The position numbers were made by a program, and so were the translations under genes. Shown piece by piece: positions 37,159 through 45,307 of a DNA stretch of 64,000 nucleotides. The DNA is taken from positions 682,001-746,000 of the forward strand of contig NZ_WWCL01000001.1 in the NCBI RefSeq assembly GCF_009857835.1, read 5' to 3'. The stretch is from Duganella fentianensis. GTDB lineage: Bacteria > Pseudomonadota > Gammaproteobacteria > Burkholderiales > Burkholderiaceae_D. The notes under the pieces were generated by a model, which saw nothing but the letters and a program-made list of their open reading frames with translations, searched no databases and was not told the DNA's origin. How positions within the stretch are numbered: position 1 is the stretch's first letter; the number at the start of each line of letters is the position of its first letter.

Positions 37159-38343
37159 TTATTTGGCGGCCACTTTGGTTGCTTCTTTGGATGCGACTTT
37201 GGCGGCAGCGGCGGTGTCGGCGACGTTGTGTACCAGATCACCATCGTTGAGGAAGCCGGCGCCGCGCACCACTACCTGCGTGTCGCTATTCAGGCCACTC
37301 AGCACTTCGATGCGCTCGCCCAGACGGCGGCCCGGCTGCACGCGGATCTGGCTGACGTGGTTATCCGCATTCAGGCGGAATACGAAGCTGAAGCCATCGC
37401 GTACCACGATGGCCTGTTGCGGCACAGTGATGGCGTCGGAGGTGCCCAGATCGAACTGGCCGCTGGCGAACATGCCGGCCTTGAATGGCGCATCCTTGCC
37501 GCTGGCCGCGCTGGCGGGCAGGTCGACGTAGACCAGCGCCGAGCGGGTCTGCGCATCCACGGTGGGGGCGATCATGCGGATCTTGCCGCTGGCGACACTG
37601 CCGTTAGCGGCTTTGACGCTGGCCGTGGTGCCCGGCTTGAGCTGGCGCAGATCGGCAGCCACCACTTCGGCACGCCATTCGAGGCGGCTTTGCAGAATCA
37701 TGCGGAACAGTTCCGTGCCGGTGCCGGACACGGCACCCACGGTGGCGCTGCGTGCCGTAATCACGCCGCTATCGGGCGCCACCACCCTGGTGTATTTCAT
37801 GCGCAGCTGCTGGCTGGACAGTGCCGCCTTGGCGGAAGCGATGCGCGCATTGGCGCTCTGTTCGGCCGTGGTGTACTGGCTGATCTGCTGGGCGCTCAGG
37901 GCGCCGGTGTTCTGCAGGCTGCGCGCACGGGCGGCATTGGCCACGGCTTCGGCAGCATTGGCTTCGGCTTCCTGCAGGGCTGCCCTGGCCTGGGCTAGAT
38001 CGGCTTCTACCGTTTCAGCGGCAAACACGGCCAGCACATCGCCAGCTTTGACTACATCGCCCACGTTGACGCGCACTTCGGCCAGCCGCAGGCCATTCGA
38101 CTGGCTGCTGACGCTGGCTTCCTGCCATGCGGCCACATTGCCGTTGGCGGCCAGTTTGATGGGCAGGCGCGCGGCTTCGGGCCTGGCGGTGGTGACGGTC
38201 AGGGCTGGCTTGGCAGTAGCCGGTTTGGCATCGCTGGCTGCGTGCGAGGCAGGCGAAAACAGGGTCATGCCGATCACGCCGGCAGTGAAGATCGCCAGCA
38301 GGGCAAGGGCGACAGGCTTGTAGGAGGTTTTCAGAGTTTTCAT
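37159..38343 (-). CDS. RND efflux periplasmic adaptor (membrane fusion protein)
   Basis: 394 residues with one N-terminal membrane anchor (VALALLAIFTAGVIGMTLF). Domain order is typical: lipoyl half (AAWQEASVSSQSNGLRLAEVRVNVGDVVKAGDVLAVF), an alpha-helical hairpin rich in Ala (about 115-190), the second lipoyl half, then beta-barrel (FRMILQSRLEWRAEV) and membrane-proximal domains. The C-terminus is Lys/Ala-rich. It bridges the RND pump and the outer-membrane channel encoded on either side. Confidence 0.93.
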   Translation of the reverse strand: MKTLKTSYKPVALALLAIFTAGVIGMTLFSPASHAASDAKPATAKPALTVTTARPEAARLPIKLAANGNVAAWQEASVSSQSNGLRLAEVRVNVGDVVKAGDVLAVFAAETVEADLAQARAALQEAEANAAEAVANAARARSLQNTGALSAQQISQYTTAEQSANARIASAKAALSSQQLRMKYTRVVAPDSGVITARSATVGAVSGTGTELFRMILQSRLEWRAEVVAADLRQLKPGTTASVKAANGSVASGKIRMIAPTVDAQTRSALVYVDLPASAASGKDAPFKAGMFASGQFDLGTSDAITVPQQAIVVRDGFSFVFRLNADNHVSQIRVQPGRRLGERIEVLSGLNSDTQVVVRGAGFLNDGDLVHNVADTAAAAKVASKEATKVAAK

Positions 38344-38355
38344 GGCGTGCAGGGA

Positions 38356-39897
38356 TTATTGGGGGCTGGCGAGGGCGGGAGTGCCGTTGCGGTTGGCGCT
38401 ATCGGTGCCAGCCGCAGGGCTGGTGCCGGTGGTCGGTTCAGTGCTGGCGGTGGACCAGCCGCCGCCGGCGGCGCGGTACAGCGCCACCCAGGCAGCGCTG
38501 CGCTCGCGCTGCAGATTGATCACGCTTTGCTCCGCCGCCAGGCGGGTGCGGCGTGCGTCTTCCAGTTCGAACAGGCTGGCCAGCCCGCTCTGGTAGCGCT
38601 GTTCGACAGCGCTGAAATTGACGCGATAGCCTTGCAGTGCGGTCTGGGCATCGCTGCTGCGCGCGGCGCTGGCATCGAGGTTGACCAGTGCCTGTTCCAC
38701 TTCGCTGACCGCCTGACGCACGGTGGCGCGGTAGCTGCTGACGGCACTGTCGTAGCGGGCCCGCGTGGCTTCCACATTGGCGCTGCGCTTGCCGCTATCG
38801 AAGATGGGCAGGGTCATGGACAGCGGGCCGATAGTCCAGGTATCGGTTTTGGTGTTGTCGCCGCCGGCACGGAAATTTGCCACGCCGACCGAGCCAGACA
38901 GGGTCAGGCGCGGATAGCGCGCGGCCTGCGCCGTGCCGACGTCCGCACTGGCGGCGCTGACGGCACGTTCGGCGCTGAAGACGTCGGGGCGCTGGCTCAG
39001 GGTGCTGGCTGGTAGTTCGGCAATCGCGATGGCTGGGGCGCTGGCTGCTGCGCCAGCGTCAGTACCTGCAGTGGCACCGGCGCCAGCACCAGCGGCACCG
39101 GTTGCTGCAAGGTTGCCCGTGCTGCCGGCGCTCGCCAGCTGGCGGCGCAGTTCCGGTTCGGTGATCGCCGTCAGCGCGGCCAGTACTTTGACATCGACAT
39201 CGCAGGCCGCGCGCTGGGCGATGGCGCGGCTATTGCCATCGGCTGCGCTGGCGCGTGCCAGTGCCAGACTTGCGGGCGACTGGAAGCCTGCCTGCGCACT
39301 GAGTTCCGTCAGGCGTGCTGTATCGGCGCGCGAAGCGGCATCCTGTCTGGTCACGGCCAGCAGCTGTTCGCAGGCGCGCAGGCCGTAATACTGGTTGGCC
39401 ACTTCGGCGGCCACCGAGACCCGCGCATCATGCCAGCCGGCGCGGGCGCTGTCGTAGCGCTCCTGCGCGGCATCGCGCGCTGCACGGTTGGCGCCGAACA
39501 GGTCGATCTCCCAGCTGGCCTGCAGGGCAGCCTGCGACACGGTGCCCATAGGTAGCGTGGATTGCTGGTTGGCGCGGCTGATGCTGGTAGCCGCATCGAG
39601 CGAGGGCGCCAGCGCGGCGCCGGCAGCCACACGTTCGGCGCGCGACTGGGCAATGCGGCTGGCCGCTGCCGCCACATTCGGGCTGGCTGCCTGCGCTGCA
39701 TCGATCAGCTGCACCAGCAGGGCATCGTTCTGGGCACGCCACCAGTTGGCCAGTTCGGTCTGATTACCGTGATGGGGCAGGGGCGCCTGCCACTGTGGCG
39801 GCACCTGCGCCGTCACATGGGGCGCAGGCACTGAGGTGGCGCAGGCGCTCAGCGCTGCCACGGCAGCCAGGGCCCCCGTGCGTTGAAGTAGCTTCAT
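38356..39897 (-). CDS. NodT-family outer-membrane efflux lipoprotein
   Basis: About 513 residues from ATG 39897. The lipobox LSAC (near residue 18) follows a short hydrophobic stretch, so it is a lipoprotein. TolC/OprM-type repeats of long helices are visible, with WWRAQNDALLVQLIDAAQAASPNVAAAASRIAQSRAE and, in the second half, RPDVFSAERAVSAASADVGTAQAARYPRLTLSGSVG. A low-complexity Ala/Gly/Thr insert (about 280-310) separates the two repeats. The start is 2 bp after the TetR stop codon, so translation is coupled to the regulator gene. Confidence 0.93.
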   Translation of the reverse strand: MKLLQRTGALAAVAALSACATSVPAPHVTAQVPPQWQAPLPHHGNQTELANWWRAQNDALLVQLIDAAQAASPNVAAAASRIAQSRAERVAAGAALAPSLDAATSISRANQQSTLPMGTVSQAALQASWEIDLFGANRAARDAAQERYDSARAGWHDARVSVAAEVANQYYGLRACEQLLAVTRQDAASRADTARLTELSAQAGFQSPASLALARASAADGNSRAIAQRAACDVDVKVLAALTAITEPELRRQLASAGSTGNLAATGAAGAGAGATAGTDAGAAASAPAIAIAELPASTLSQRPDVFSAERAVSAASADVGTAQAARYPRLTLSGSVGVANFRAGGDNTKTDTWTIGPLSMTLPIFDSGKRSANVEATRARYDSAVSSYRATVRQAVSEVEQALVNLDASAARSSDAQTALQGYRVNFSAVEQRYQSGLASLFELEDARRTRLAAEQSVINLQRERSAAWVALYRAAGGGWSTASTEPTTGTSPAAGTDSANRNGTPALASPQ

Positions 39898-39899
39898 GC

Positions 39900-40583
39900 T
39901 TATCCTTGTTGAAGTTTGTTTTTCTCGGCCTGCACCAGTGCCTCGGCGTAGCCGCCCAGATACTGCAGCCATTCGGCCACGGCTTGCGGCGTGGCCAGCA
40001 GGTGAGGGGTGATGGTATGAATGATGTCGCGCCCGACCAGCATCTGTATGGCCATGCCGACCAGCGCATAGGCCAGCCGGTGCACGCGATCGTCCGGCTG
40101 CGCCAGGCCCAGATGGCGGCTCAGCACTCCCACCAGCGCCAGATGTTCCGGTTTGATGTTGTTGTGGATTTCACGCTCCCACAGCCCGGTCGGTTCCAGC
40201 ATTTCGCGGTAGAACAGGCGCACCAGCTGCTGGGCATCTTCGCCCGCCAGCAAGGGCGCCAGCAGCTGGCGGTAATAACCGTCGAGCGACTGGCGCAGCG
40301 TGTAGTGCGGCTGGTCGAACTGGGCGATGTTGTCGGGCGCCGGTTCGCACATGGTGGCAAAGCAGGCCTGATACAGGCCGGCCTTGTCGCCGAAGTAGTA
40401 GCTGATGGCGGCCACGTTGGCGCCGGCCGCCCGGGCGATCTCGCGCGTCGAAGTACGGCTGTAGCCATGGTTGCCGAACAGGCGCGTGGCCGCCTGCAGC
40501 AGGCGGATGCGCGATTGCTCGCCATCGGAGCGGGGTTTGCGGCTGTCGTCGTGGACTGGAAGTGAGGATGATTTTGCGTTCAT
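39900..40583 (-). CDS. TetR/CerR-type repressor of the RND efflux operon
   Basis: 227 residues. The N-terminal TetR helix-turn-helix reads AATRLFGNHGYSRTSTREIARAAGANVAAISYYFGDKAGLY (about 30-70). The C-terminal domain resembles the CerR/YbiH group (DUF1956), with PLLAGEDAQQLVRLFYREMLEPT. First gene of the operon tetR - outer-membrane lipoprotein - adaptor - pump - GyrI-like protein. A long inverted repeat ends 18 bp upstream of the start (40601-40642) and is the expected operator for autorepression. Confidence 0.93.
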   Translation of the reverse strand: MNAKSSSLPVHDDSRKPRSDGEQSRIRLLQAATRLFGNHGYSRTSTREIARAAGANVAAISYYFGDKAGLYQACFATMCEPAPDNIAQFDQPHYTLRQSLDGYYRQLLAPLLAGEDAQQLVRLFYREMLEPTGLWEREIHNNIKPEHLALVGVLSRHLGLAQPDDRVHRLAYALVGMAIQMLVGRDIIHTITPHLLATPQAVAEWLQYLGGYAEALVQAEKNKLQQG

Positions 40584-40600
40584 GGCGCCATTACATCACA

Positions 40601-40642
40601 TAATTTAAACGATTGATATAACTAAATCAGTTGTTTAAATTA
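40601..40642. promoter_or_regulatory. TetR operator: 10-bp inverted repeat, 22-bp centre
   Basis: TAATTTAAAC (40601-40610) and GTTTAAATTA (40633-40642) are perfect inverted repeats. The 22-bp centre continues the symmetry imperfectly (GATTGATA against AATCAGTT, 6 of 8). The total length of 42 bp could hold two TetR dimers. Its position just upstream of the tetR start fits repression of the efflux operon. Confidence 0.75.
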
Positions 40643-40740
40643 AGGCGCGCAAGCCGCCATGGGAACGAAGCCGTCCCCCTGCCTGAATCTGCAACTGATG
40701 CAGTGCAGTCGTATGGCTGAGGAAAATATTGTAGGGAGAA

Positions 40741-40808
40741 TAAAAAAATGCCCGCGACCAGATGGGCGGGCATAGTTCCAATGTCAGGCGACATTCGGAG
40801 GAGACAGT
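40741..40808 (-). ncRNA. Candidate small RNA with 5' anti-Shine-Dalgarno tract
   Basis: A compact transcription unit on the - strand. A sigma70 promoter (TTGCAC 40840-40835, 17-bp spacer, TATAGT 40817-40812) predicts a start near 40805-40808. The RNA of about 65 nt would carry an unpaired 5' UCUCCUCC, then a stem AAUGUC-GCCU-GACAUU, a short linker, and an 8-bp GC-rich stem AUGCCCGC/GCGGGCAU (40773-40766 and 40755-40748) followed directly by seven U. There is no start codon with a ribosome site inside, and no gene overlaps. The UCUCCUCC tract is complementary to ribosome-binding sites, as in known mRNA-repressing small RNAs. Alternatively it is an attenuated leader of the tetR operon, 158 nt downstream. 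Confidence 0.7.
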
Positions 40809-40852
40809 TCTACTATAGTCCCGTTTATGTTGCGGTGCAATACCGTAGAACT
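40806..40852 (-). promoter_or_regulatory. Promoter of candidate small RNA, flanked by 8-bp inverted repeat
   Basis: TTGCAC - 17 bp - TATAGT on the - strand. AGTTCTAC (40806-40813) and GTAGAACT (40845-40852) are perfect 8-bp inverted repeats that bracket the promoter core, one overlapping the -10/start region and one just upstream of the -35. This suggests the promoter is regulated by a dimeric protein. The rest of the gene-free stretch 40584-40914 holds only the TetR operator and the small RNA. Confidence 0.6.
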
Positions 40853-40914
40853 ACGCTGTCGTTCTCGCCAGATTGGCAAAAAATTAAATCCTCTGCTGCG
40901 CTGCGGTCCTGATT

Positions 40915-41652
40915 TCAGGGCTGGCCCTGGAAGCCGTTGCTGCGCCAGGTCAGCACCAGTGTGTCGCGGTGGCCGTAGTGCTGCAGCGGCTGGATGGGGG
41001 TCGATTCGTGGATTACGGCGGCATCGTCGAGCAGCAGCAGGGTCCATGGCTCGGTCAGGGTGAAGCGTTTGCCGTTGGGGCCGTCCGCTTCGAACAGGCG
41101 CGATTCGCCGCCCTTGATATCCTTGCGTCCGATCAGGATTACGGCGACGAAATCGACGCCGTCGCGGTGCGCCCCTTCCGGCGTGGGCCGGCCTATGCCG
41201 TCCGTCGTGTCGATGCGGAACTGGTGCGCTTCGACGTACCATGGCGTGCTGCTGCGGCGCGCGGCGCTGCACAGCTGCCCCAGTCCCTGTAGCAGGGCCG
41301 GCCAGGCGGGCAGGGCCACGGTCTCGGCCAGCATGGGTTCGAACAGACGGTTCATGCCGCCATGCAGGGCGTTGTATTCGAGCGGCTGCCAGTGGGCGCG
41401 GTGGGCCGTCTGCTGCAGTTCGCGGCCATGCAGGATGAAGCAGGAATGGCGGCGGCGCCGGTAGCGTCCGCCGTCTTTCATGTACAGATCGGGCTCCAGT
41501 CCTTCCCAGCTGGGAATCAGCTGGTTCAGCGTGGCCAGCGGCACGCCGGCTAGAGCGGCCACATCCTGCGGCGGCAGAATGGCATAGCCATCCTTGCGCA
41601 GGGCTTCGGCCATTTGCGAGGGGTGGGTGTAGAACGGTGCGGGACTGGTCAT
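40915..41652 (-). CDS. 2-oxoglutarate/Fe(II) dioxygenase, PF10014 (isoleucine hydroxylase-like)
   Basis: 245 residues of the 2OG-Fe_Oxy_2 family, which includes free-amino-acid hydroxylases such as L-isoleucine dioxygenase. The facial triad is visible in PEGAHRDGVDFVAVILIGR (HxD) and the distal His in AAVIHESTPIQPL. The Arg for 2-oxoglutarate is probably in YGHRDTLVLTWR. ESRLFEADGPNGKRFTL is family-typical. It starts 8 bp after the ohrR stop, so it is co-transcribed with ohrR and probably responds to organic peroxide. The amino-acid substrate is unknown. Confidence 0.85.
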   Translation of the reverse strand: MTSPAPFYTHPSQMAEALRKDGYAILPPQDVAALAGVPLATLNQLIPSWEGLEPDLYMKDGGRYRRRRHSCFILHGRELQQTAHRAHWQPLEYNALHGGMNRLFEPMLAETVALPAWPALLQGLGQLCSAARRSSTPWYVEAHQFRIDTTDGIGRPTPEGAHRDGVDFVAVILIGRKDIKGGESRLFEADGPNGKRFTLTEPWTLLLLDDAAVIHESTPIQPLQHYGHRDTLVLTWRSNGFQGQP

Positions 41653-41660
41653 GGTGTGAT

Positions 41661-42113
41661 CTAGCTGGCGGACATCAGGCTGGCGCGCAGGGCGTCCAGC
41701 TGGGTTTTCATACCGACCACCTGATCCACGCTGCAGTGCGTGGCCTGCAGAATGGAAGGCGGCAGTTTGGCGGCTTCATGGCGCAGCGCGTCGCCTTGCG
41801 GCGTCAGGCTGATGATGACCTGGCGCTCGTCGCTGGCAGCGCGCGCGCGCGTGAGCAGGCCGGCCTGCTCCATGCGTTTGAGCAGCGGCGTCAGGGTGGC
41901 GGAATCAAGAAACAGGCGTTCGCCCACTTCCGATACGGTCAGATCATTGCGTTCCCACAGCACCATCATGACCAGATATTGCGAGTAGGTCAGGCCTAGC
42001 CCGCGCAGCAGCTTGCGGTACAGCTTGCTCATCGCGAGCGAGGTGGAGTACAGCGCGAAGCACAACTGCTGGTCCAGTTGCGGTACGGCAGATAGTGGAG
42101 CTTGAGTAGTCAT
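41661..42113 (-). CDS. ohrR: OhrR, two-cysteine organic-peroxide-sensing MarR repressor
   Basis: 150 residues from ATG 42113. It shows the OhrR pattern [21 protein letters not shown] with reactive Cys18, [32 protein letters not shown] and the wing [15 protein letters not shown] second Cys at 127 matches the resolving Cys of the Xanthomonas two-Cys type. Unusually, no ohr (organic hydroperoxide reductase) gene is adjacent; a 2-oxoglutarate oxygenase follows instead. The predicted promoter puts the transcript start at or next to the ATG, implying a leaderless mRNA. The longer reading from 42152 would include the promoter and is rejected. Confidence 0.9.
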   Translation of the reverse strand: MTTQAPLSAVPQLDQQLCFALYSTSLAMSKLYRKLLRGLGLTYSQYLVMMVLWERNDLTVSEVGERLFLDSATLTPLLKRMEQAGLLTRARAASDERQVIISLTPQGDALRHEAAKLPPSILQATHCSVDQVVGMKTQLDALRASLMSAS

Positions 42114-42119
42114 GCATCC

Positions 42120-42148
42120 AGTATAGGTAGTGCGCGATACAATTGCAA
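42120..42148 (-). promoter_or_regulatory. ohrR promoter with overlapping OhrR-type half-site
   Basis: On the - strand TTGCAA (42148-42143), 17-bp spacer, TATACT (42125-42120). The -10 box ends only 6 nt before the ATG at 42113. TACAATTGCA (42138-42147) overlaps the -35 and contains the TACAATT half-site recalled for OhrR operators. This suggests autorepression. Confidence 0.6.
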
Positions 42149-42262
42149 GCAAAGCGGCGCTGCCGGCGTTGCCGGGGCACCAAATTAAGCGGAGAAAAAT
42201 GTCTGGCAGGCACTATGGTCGGTTAATATAACGGTAGGGATTAACCTTGGGAGTAGCAGCGG

Positions 42263-43378
42263 ATGAACACCAGGAAGGCCATCGTACTGATTGCCGATGC
42301 AGCGGCGGACAACCTGATCTCGATTAACGGGATGCTACAGGAGCACTATGAAGTGCTGCTGGCGAACCAGGGCGCCGGCGTGCTGCAGCTGATGCAGCAG
42401 GTGCCGCGGCCGGATCTGGTGCTGCTCGATACGGCGCTGCCCGATATGGATGGCTACAACGTCTGCCAGCAGCTCAAGTCCAGTCCCGATACGGCAGAAA
42501 TCCCCGTGATCTTCCTGCAGCAGGAAGCCGACGAAGCGCGCGCCCTGCTCGAGGGCGGCGTGGATGTGCTGCACAAGCCCGTGCTGGCCGATCTGCTGCG
42601 CGCCCGCGTGGCGGCCCACCTCGAACTGCGCCACTCGCGCGAGCTGCTCAAGCAGCAGCGCAACCTGCTCGAACATGTGGTGGAAGAGCTGACGGTGGAA
42701 CTGAGCCAGATGCTCGATGCGATGATCTGGGCGCTGGCTTCGCTGGCCGAAACGCGCGAATACGAAACCGCCAACCACCTGCGCCGCGTGCAGCACTATG
42801 TGGCAGCGCTGGGGCGCCAGCTGTGCAGCCATCCGCGCTTTGCCGACGAGCTGAGTGCAGCGAATATCAAGGCGCTGTTCAAGGCCGCGCCGCTGCACGA
42901 CATCGGCAAGGTATCGATACCGGACGCCATCCTGCTCAAGCCGGACCGCCTGACGGAAGCCGAATTCGCCGTCATCAAACAGCATACGGTGTATGGCCGC
43001 GATGCCATCGTGGCGGTGGAGCAGCAGCTTGGTTACTCCAACACCTTCCTGCGCTTTGCCCGCGAAATCACCTACTCGCACCAGGAAAAATATGATGGCA
43101 GCGGTTATCCGCAAGGGCTGGTGGGCGATGCCATCCCCATCTCGGCGCGCCTGATGGCGGTGGCTGATGTGTACGATGCGCTGATTTCCAAGCGTGTCTA
43201 CAAGCCGGCCTTCAGCCACGAGACGGCGATGGAAATGATACGCCAGGGGAGCGGCGAACATTTCGATCCCGATGTGGTCGATGCCATGCTGACCATAGAA
43301 GAGGAATTCATGGAGATCGCCGCGCGCTACCGCGACGAGGCCGATACTCCCGCCAGTGCGCCCGCTGCGCTGGAATAG
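42263..43378 (+). CDS. HD-GYP phosphodiesterase with degenerate receiver domain
   Basis: 371 residues, same layout as the protein at 29854: receiver, coiled linker, HD-GYP. The phosphodiesterase part is intact (HDIGKVSIPDAILLKPDRL, IKQHTVYGRDAI, SHQEKYDGSGYPQGLVGD, AVADVYDALISKRVYK). The receiver keeps the phospho-Asp (LLDTALPDMDGYN) and the Lys (HKPV). The first Asp of the acidic pair is Ala (IADAAADN) and the conserved Thr/Ser position is Gln (VIFLQQEAD). Phosphorylation-dependent switching is therefore doubtful. A GGGAG site precedes the ATG. It lies 12 bp upstream of a CHASE histidine kinase gene, probably its operon partner. Confidence 0.92.
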   Translation: MNTRKAIVLIADAAADNLISINGMLQEHYEVLLANQGAGVLQLMQQVPRPDLVLLDTALPDMDGYNVCQQLKSSPDTAEIPVIFLQQEADEARALLEGGVDVLHKPVLADLLRARVAAHLELRHSRELLKQQRNLLEHVVEELTVELSQMLDAMIWALASLAETREYETANHLRRVQHYVAALGRQLCSHPRFADELSAANIKALFKAAPLHDIGKVSIPDAILLKPDRLTEAEFAVIKQHTVYGRDAIVAVEQQLGYSNTFLRFAREITYSHQEKYDGSGYPQGLVGDAIPISARLMAVADVYDALISKRVYKPAFSHETAMEMIRQGSGEHFDPDVVDAMLTIEEEFMEIAARYRDEADTPASAPAALE

Positions 43379-43390
43379 GCGCTAGCACCC

Positions 43391-45307
43391 ATGCTTAAAT
43401 CGCGCGGCTATCTGGCATTTATCGTGGGCTTATGTCTGACCTTGGCGACCTGCCAGATCGTGCTGACGGCGCAGCGTCACCAGATCCGCAGCAACTTCGA
43501 GCGCGATGCGGAAAAAGTGGTGCGCGATACGGAGACCCGGCTGCAGACCTATTTCGATGTGCTGCTGGCCATCAAGGGCGTGTATGCGCTCGACGACGGC
43601 ATGGACCGCCAGCGCTTCCAGCGCTATGTGAACCAGCTCCAGCTGGACCAGCGCTACCCCGGTTTTCAGGCCATACAGTTCGTGCGGCGCGTGCCCGAGC
43701 AGCGCCTGCAGGAATTCAGCAGCAGCGTACGCAAGGATGGCTATCCGGCCTTCAGTGTGCATCCGGTCAGCAGCCAGCAGCTGCATTATGTGATCGAATA
43801 TACCGAGCCGCTAAAGGGCAACGAGGCCGCCTTCGGGCTGGATCTGGCGGCGCTGCCACCCCATCTGCGTGCGCTGCAACTGGGGCGCGATAGCGGCCAG
43901 ATCGTCGCCACCGAGCGCATCACGCTGGTACAGGATAGTAGCGGCGAGCCCGGCTTTGTGGCCCGTGCGCCAGTGTATCTCAATGGCGTGCAACTGCAGA
44001 CGGCAGCCCAGCGCGAAGCAGCGCTGGTGGGCTTTGTGGCCATCGTCTTCAAGGTCAATACGCTGATGCGCGAAGTGATCGATCCGGCCATGCTGGAGCA
44101 CCTGCATGTGCGCATACAGGACCGCGGCTACCGGCAGGATGCCACGCCGCTGGCGCCCAGTGCGCAAACGCTGATGTACGACAGCCGGGCCGGCAGCGCA
44201 GCAGTAACAGCAGCAGCGCCCGCTGCGCTGGAAGATCTGGCCGTGCAGATGCCCATGGTGGTGGGCATGCGCCAGTGGCAGGTGGAGGTGCAGGGCCATG
44301 CCGGCAGCCGCTATACGCGCGCACCATGGCCGGTAATCCTGATCGGCATTGCCGGCGTAATCATCAGCGCGCTGATTGCAGCCCTGCTGGTATCGACCCG
44401 GCGCATGACGGTGGCGCGTCACGGGCTGGAATACAGTCTGGCCGAGCTGGAGCGGCAGAAGCACAAGGTGGAGCAGGCGCGCGCCGATCTGGCTGCGCTG
44501 ACGGAGACCCTGAAGCAGGCCCAGACCAATCTGCTGACGTCAGAGAAGATGGCTTCGCTGGGCGCGCTGGTGGCCGGCGTGGCGCACGAACTGAATACGC
44601 CTATCGGCAACAGCCTGCTGACGGCCAGCGCCCTGAGCGACATGGTGCGCGAACTGGAACACAAGCTGGCCAACGACGGCGGCCTGAAACGCTCGGCACT
44701 GGAAGCCCATATGCAGGATGCGCGCAAAGCCTGCGACATCATGAATAGTTCGCTGACCCGCGCCGCCGACCTGATTACCTCGTTCAAGCAGGTGGCGGTG
44801 GATCAGGCCAGCGGCCAGCGCCGCCGCTTCAAGCTCGATGATGTGGTGCATGACACGCTGGCCACTTACGCCGCCCAGCTGCGCCGCAGCGCCTGCCATG
44901 TCACGGTGGATCTGCCGGCCGGGGTGGAGTTCGATTCCTATCCGGGCAGTCTGAGCCAGGTGCTCAGCAATCTGATCGGCAATTCGCTGCTGCACGGCTT
45001 CGATGGGCGCGACTGCGGCGGCATCCGCATCGAGGGCCGGCTCGATAGTCCCGATGCCGTCACGCTGCGCTTCAGCGATGACGGCGTCGGCATGTCGCCG
45101 GGCACGCTGCGCAAGATCTTCGATCCCTTCTTCACCACCAAACTGGGGCAGGGTGGTTCCGGCCTCGGCATGAACATCGTCTACAACATCGTCACCGGCG
45201 TCCTGCGCGGCACCATACAGGTGGAGTCGGTGGCCGGCCAGGGCACCACGGTGACACTGGTGCTGCCGCTGCAGCTGCCGCCGGAAGAACAGCCGCTTCA
45301 GGCATAG
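43391..45307 (+). CDS. CHASE-domain sensor histidine kinase
   Basis: 638 residues. TM1 near 6-27, an extracytoplasmic CHASE domain (about 40-290: FDVLLAIKGVYALDDGMDRQRF, YPGFQAIQFVRRVP, HYVIEYTEPLKGNEAAFGLD), TM2 near 312-336, a coiled-coil (about 345-380), HisKA with KMASLGALVAGVAHELNTPIGN (phospho-His near 399) and a HATPase ending FFTTKLGQGGSGLGMNIVYNIV. CHASE domains bind small ligands such as cytokinins or other adenine-like compounds. The gene overlaps the convergent isomerase gene by 10 bp. Probably signals to the HD-GYP protein encoded upstream. Confidence 0.92.
   Translation: MLKSRGYLAFIVGLCLTLATCQIVLTAQRHQIRSNFERDAEKVVRDTETRLQTYFDVLLAIKGVYALDDGMDRQRFQRYVNQLQLDQRYPGFQAIQFVRRVPEQRLQEFSSSVRKDGYPAFSVHPVSSQQLHYVIEYTEPLKGNEAAFGLDLAALPPHLRALQLGRDSGQIVATERITLVQDSSGEPGFVARAPVYLNGVQLQTAAQREAALVGFVAIVFKVNTLMREVIDPAMLEHLHVRIQDRGYRQDATPLAPSAQTLMYDSRAGSAAVTAAAPAALEDLAVQMPMVVGMRQWQVEVQGHAGSRYTRAPWPVILIGIAGVIISALIAALLVSTRRMTVARHGLEYSLAELERQKHKVEQARADLAALTETLKQAQTNLLTSEKMASLGALVAGVAHELNTPIGNSLLTASALSDMVRELEHKLANDGGLKRSALEAHMQDARKACDIMNSSLTRAADLITSFKQVAVDQASGQRRRFKLDDVVHDTLATYAAQLRRSACHVTVDLPAGVEFDSYPGSLSQVLSNLIGNSLLHGFDGRDCGGIRIEGRLDSPDAVTLRFSDDGVGMSPGTLRKIFDPFFTTKLGQGGSGLGMNIVYNIVTGVLRGTIQVESVAGQGTTVTLVLPLQLPPEEQPLQA

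Noticed and set aside
40884..40914. Possible terminator for the 2-oxoglutarate oxygenase gene
   Set aside because: A T-rich tract is present on the - strand but the stem before it is only 4 bp.
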